In this document: in pieces, positions 15,951-20,524 of the stretch
How the letters are laid out: each line of letters opens with the position of its first letter
Numbering within the stretch: the stretch's first letter is position 1
Origin: Nemertoderma westbladi
Lineage: Eukaryota; Xenacoelomorpha; Nemertodermatida; Nemertodermatidae
DNA: 20,524 nt
Assembly (NCBI GenBank): GCA_032718475.1
Contig: JAUCBJ010002285.1
Location: 1 to 20,524 of the forward strand
Direction: 5' to 3'
The notes under the pieces: model-generated
Database searches by the model: none
Told to the model about the DNA's origin: nothing
Seen by the model: the letters and a program-made list of their open reading frames with translations, nothing else
Made by a program: the position numbers and the translations under genes

Positions 15951-16216
15951 TTCACCTGCCGGGACGTTACGAATGTTACCAGTATATTGCCTATAAAACT
16001 CCACGGCTGTAAGACATAAAACAACAAGTTGGGGGGGAGTCAACACCGTCCTGTATATTGATAGAAATGTACTGTACTATATTTTATTATATTGTATTGT
16101 GTACTACATTTATACTACACTATCAAGGCGTTGGGATGGGGCGGGGGGGTATATTTAATACTTTTATTTGATAAAAAAATTTAATAAACTAAATTTGAGT
16201 GCATCCACAGTAGTTA
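15951..16216. other. Non-coding, AT-rich, nothing recognised
   Basis: Contains short G-rich runs (GGGGGGGAG near 16031 and GGGGCGGGGGGG near 16138) in otherwise AT-rich sequence. Confidence 0.4.
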
Positions 16217-16695
16217 TATTTATTTATTATTATTACCTTTAATCCAGGCCTTAGTCCATAAATACGAATAATACAAGCACACAACAAATCAAGCACAGAG
16301 TAAGAGTAAGTAGGTCACTGAAATATTACCTAAGAAAGAATACGTGATATTGAGTTAATACTACAAGTACGCGAGATTTCACGTAAAATAGAATTGCAAG
16401 TTGTGACAATTCGACGCAATAAACTTTGTTTGGAACGGTACCGAATATGGCAAAACATTGGAAGGTTTAACCTTCCGAATTGTAGAGACATACTTGTAGG
16501 TTCACCGTCGGTAACCCGCGGAATATTAAACAAAAAACGTGCACAATTATTATAAGCCACCCGAATCTTATTGTAACATATCTGTGAATAGTTATGAGCA
16601 TTCCACAGACTGTTGCAATATATAGGGGTGCAATATGCCCGAAAAAGAGTTACTTTTACCGGTAAAGGAGCGGTACTGAACTTCCTAACTAAAAC
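16217..16695 (-). mobile_element. Second minus-strand LINE 3' fragment
   Basis: RT C-terminal codons (16330-16695) are followed on the minus strand by TATGGACTAAGGCCTGGATT and AAAGGTAATAATAATAAATA, ending about 16205-16217. A closing phrase of the TATGGAC...CTG...AAATAAA kind is common at LINE 3' ends. Confidence 0.65.
16330..16695 (-). pseudogene. LINE reverse transcriptase C-terminal fragment
   Basis: VRKFSTAPLPVKVTLFRAYC, then YCNSLWNAH and RVAYNNCARFLFNIPR, matches the C-terminal LINE segment with the pattern L-F-R-x-Y-C-x-x-x-Y-C-x-x-L-W ... A-Y-N-N. About 120 codons remain, ending with a stop at 16330-16332. Its upstream side is replaced by a hexamer repeat and unrelated sequence, so no palm motif is present. 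It differs in sequence type from the LINE at 15082-15945. Confidence 0.75.
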
Positions 16696-16712
16696 GGGTA
16701 TAACTTTTCGCC

Positions 16713-16752
16713 GTATCCGTATCCGTATGCATTTGCATTTGCCGTATCCGGA
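16713..16752. repeat. Hexamer repeats (CGTATC)n and (GCATTT)n
   Basis: CCGTATCCGTATCCGTAT is followed by GCATTTGCATTTG and CCGTATCCGG, a short compound microsatellite at the broken 5' side of the LINE fragment. Confidence 0.75.
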
Positions 16753-16779
16753 GTTCAGGAGGAACATATACCGTGTGCC

Positions 16780-17071
16780 ATGAAGATCATCATGTGGGAC
16801 GCTACCAGAGGAAAGCTGGAGGGACACTCAGTGGGACCGCCAGCCAAACGATACCGCGAGATGATAACGGCCGCACCAAGGGATCCAACTACAGGCCACA
16901 AGGGTTGGCAAAGCTGTGATGCGTATCCCGACGTGCGACGGATGCGTACCCTGTAGAACAAACAGGAGGAAAAGAAGCGCACGAGACAGGATGATGATAG
17001 GGGCAAGGAGATGGGATGGTTTCCAGAAGGAATGGGAGGAGGACTTTAGGACTGGTTACAGACCATATTGA
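16780..17071 (+). other. Unrecognised coding-like stretch
   Basis: This block is less AT-rich than its surroundings and reads well in two plus-strand frames. One gives KIIMWDATRGKLEGHSVG and PPAKRYREMITAAPRD. The other gives MRIPTCDGCVPCRTNRRKRS, then RRWDGFQKEWEEDFRTGYRP, ending at a TGA at 17069-17071. The C-x-x-C-x-x-C cluster followed by basic residues could be part of a zinc-binding domain. I do not recognise the family. It may be a degraded gene, a single exon or part of another mobile element. Confidence 0.3.
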
Positions 17072-17258
17072 TGTGCCTGGAAGGCATCGTGATAACTCAA
17101 GGCCCACACCTTTTTATATAAGTGCAATCAATACATACCATATATGTACGTGTAGGTATCAATCAAAAGTGCAATACGTAGAGCAAGAAAGAATATAATG
17201 TACGTACTTAGTCAGATACAACCTTTTCCAATTAGCTACTGGGACTGGGGACTAATTG
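17072..17258. other. Non-coding flank of the GACT array
   Basis: AT-rich sequence with TATATAAG and CATATATGTACGTG. The last 25 bases, with GGGACTGGGGACTAATTGCT, hold GACT-like words that may have seeded the array. Confidence 0.4.
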
Positions 17259-20200
17259 CTGACTGACTGACTGACTGACTGACTGACTGACTGACTGACT
17301 GACTGACTGACTGACTGACTGACTGACTGACTGACTGACTGACTGACTGACTGACTGACTGACTGACTGACTGACTGACTGACTGACTGACTGACTGACT
17401 GACTGACTGACTGACTGACTGACTGACTGACTGACTGACTGACTGACTGACTGACTGACTGACTGACTGACTGACTGACTGACTGACTGACTGACTGACT
17501 GACTGACTGACTGACTGACTGACTGACTGACTGACTGACTGACTGACTGACTGACTGACTGACTGACTGACTGACTGACTGACTGACTGACTGACTGACT
17601 GACTGACTGACTGACTGACTGACTGACTGACTGACTGACTGACTGACTGACTGACTGACTGACTGACTGACTGACTGACTGACTGACTGACTGACTGACT
17701 GACTGACTGACTGACTGACTGACTGACTGACTGACTGACTGACTGACTGACTGACTGACTGACTGACTGACTGACTGACTGACTGACTGACTGACTGACT
17801 GACTGACTGACTGACTGACTGACTGACTGACTGACTGACTGACTGACTGACTGACTGACTGACTGACTGACTGACTGACTGACTGACTGACTGACTGACT
17901 GACTGACTGACTGACTGACTGACTGACTGACTGACTGACTGACTGACTGACTGACTGACTGACTGACTGACTGACTGACTGACTGACTGACTGACTGACT
18001 GACTGACTGACTGACTGACTGACTGACTGACTGACTGACTGACTGACTGACTGACTGACTGACTGACTGACTGACTGACTGACTGACTGACTGACTGACT
18101 GACTGACTGACTGACTGACTGACTGACTGACTGACTGACTGACTGACTGACTGACTGACTGACTGACTGACTGACTGACTGACTGACTGACTGACTGACT
18201 GACTGACTGACTGACTGACTGACTGACTGACTGACTGACTGACTGACTGACTGACTGACTGACTGACTGACTGACTGACTGACTGACTGACTGACTGACT
18301 GACTGACTGACTGACTGACTGACTGACTGACTGACTGACTGACTGACTGACTGACTGACTGACTGACTGACTGACTGACTGACTGACTGACTGACTGACT
18401 GACTGACTGACTGACTGACTGACTGACTGACTGACTGACTGACTGACTGACTGACTGACTGACTGACTGACTGACTGACTGACTGACTGACTGACTCTGA
18501 CTGACTGACTGACTGACTGACTGACTGACTGACTGACTGACTGACTGACTGACTGACTGACTGACTGACTGACTGACTGACTGACTGACTGACTGACTGA
18601 CTGACTGACTGACTGACTGACTGACTGACTGACTGACTGACTGACTGACTGACTGACTGACTGACTGACTGACTGACTGACTGACTGACTGACTGACTGA
18701 CTGACTGACTGACTGACTGACTGACTGACTGACTGACTGACTGACTGACTGACTGACTGACTGACTGACTGACTGACTGACTGACTGACTGACTGACTGA
18801 CTGACTGACTGACTGACTGACTGACTGACTGACTGACTGACTGACTGACTGACTGACTGACTGACTGACTGACTGACTGACTGACTGACTGACTGACTGA
18901 CTGACTGACTGACTGACTGACTGACTGACTGACTGACTGACTGACTGACTGACTGACTGACTGACTGACTGACTGACTGACTGACTGACTGACTGACTGA
19001 CTGACTGACTGACTGACTGACTGACTGACTGACTGACTGACTGACTGACTGACTGACTGACTGACTGACTGACTGACTGACTGACTGACTGACTGACTGA
19101 CTGACTGACTGACTGACTGACTGACTGACTGACTGACTGACTGACTGACTGACTGACTGACTGACTGACTGACTGACTGACTGACTGACTGACTGACTGA
19201 CTGACTGACTGACTGACTGACTGACTGACTGACTGACTGACTGACTGACTGACTGACTGACTGACTGACTGACTGACTGACTGACTGACTGACTGACTGA
19301 CTGACTGACTGACTGACTGACTGACTGACTGACTGACTGACTGACTGACTGACTGACTGACTGACTGACTGACTGACTGACTGACTGACTGACTGACTGA
19401 CTGACTGACTGACTGACTGACTGACTGACTGACTGACTGACTGACTGACTGACTGACTGACTGACTGACTGACTGACTGACTGACTGACTGACTGACTGA
19501 CTGACTGACTGACTGACTGACTGACTGACTGACTGACTGACTGACTGACTGACTGACTGACTGACTGACTGACTGACTGACTGACTGACTGACTGACTGA
19601 CTGACTGACTGACTGACTGACTGCTGACTGACTGACTGACTGACTGACTGACTGACTGACTGACTGACTGACTGACTGACTGACTGACTGACTGACTGAC
19701 TGACTGACTGACTGACTGACTGACTGACTGACTGACTGACTGACTGACTGACTGACTGACTGACTGACTGACTGACTGACTGACTGACTGACTGACTGAC
19801 TGACTGACTGACTGACTGACTGACTGACTGACTGACTGACTGACTGACTGACTGACTGACTGACTGACTGACTGACTGACTGACTGACTGACTGACTGAC
19901 TGACTGACTGACTGACTGACTGACTGACTGACTGACTGACTGACTGACTGACTGACTGACTGACTGACTGACTGACTGACTGACTGACTGACTGACTGAC
20001 TGACTGACTGACTGACTGACTGACTGACTGACTGACTGACTGACTGACTGACTGACTGACTGACTGACTGACTGACTGACTGACTGACTGACTGACTGAC
20101 TGACTGACTGACTGACTGACTGACTGACTGACTGACTGACTGACTGACTGACTGACTGACTGACTGACTGACTGACTGACTGACTGACTGACTGACTGAC

Positions 20201-20524
20201 TGACTGACTGACTGACTGACTGACTGACTGACTGACTGACTGACTGACTGACTGACTGACTGACTGACTGACTGACTGACTGACTGACTGACTGACTGAC
20301 TGACTGACTGACTGACTGACTGACTGACTGACTGACTGACTGACTGACTGACTGACTGACTGACTGACTGACTGACTGACTGACTGACTGACTGACTGAC
20401 TGACTGACTGACTGACTGACTGACTGACTGACTGACTGACTGACTGACTGACTGACTGACTGACTGACTGACTGACTGACTGACTGACTGACTGACTGAC
20501 TGACTGACTGACTGACTGACTGAC
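17259..20524. repeat. (GACT)n array, about 816 copies, running off the window edge
   Basis: Pure tetranucleotide over 3266 bases with only two breaks: a missing GA at 18496/18497 and a missing A at 19623/19624. This gives blocks of about 1238, 1127 and 901 bases. The plus strand has a TGA every 12 bases in all frames. The minus strand, (AGTC)n, has no stop in any frame and would read Ser-Gln-Ser-Val repeats, but it has no start codon. The true length is unknown. Confidence 0.97.

Noticed and set aside
16858-16920. LINE motif D-P-S-N-Y-R-P (GATCCAACTACAGGCC) as evidence of another RT
   Set aside because: Only a few residues match; the surrounding residues do not continue as an RT and the frame stops soon after.

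Overview
The window looks like repeat-rich DNA from an invertebrate animal genome. It is AT-rich, has no operon layout, and carries at least four kinds of LINE remnant, Ty3/gypsy and Ty1/copia relics, non-autonomous DNA transposons with clean target-site duplications, and one small secreted LDL-receptor class A protein. The phylum cannot be fixed from the sequence; a marine invertebrate (echinoderm, cnidarian, mollusc or similar) would fit. The left edge is inside a minisatellite and the right edge is inside a very long tetranucleotide array.

Layout. 1-428: 30-bp minisatellite. 430-2223: 5'-truncated CR1/L2-like LINE (+), with the RT catalytic motif broken by a small deletion. 2224-4048: non-coding, with a 123-bp tandem repeat, one detached copy of it, and two long palindromes. 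4049-4860: decayed Ty3/gypsy element whose protease-like and integrase parts are fused by a large internal deletion. 4969-8570: a nest of insertions. An AT-rich tandem sequence is split by an RLE-type LINE (5006-8409, 13-bp duplication). That LINE is split by a hAT-like element (5200-6564, 8-bp duplication). The hAT-like element is split by a foldback element full of 12-bp repeats (5402-5940, 9-10-bp duplication). 8643-9134: Ty1/copia integrase relic (+). 9469-9912 (-): the only intact-looking host gene, a signal peptide plus three LDLa modules. 9960-13400: non-coding, with several unclassified repeat families. 13400-13660: LINE fragment (+). 14825-15950 and 16217-16695: two more LINE 3' ends (-). 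16780-17071: a short unrecognised open stretch. 17259-20524: about 816 copies of GACT with only two interruptions.

No genes here work together as a pathway. Every transposon coding region seen is broken, so these are passengers. The LDLa gene may be expressed: it has a plausible polyadenylation signal, and either a TATA-like box or a splice acceptor just before the ATG. The most informative structure is the four-layer nest, whose duplications give an order of events that can be tested.
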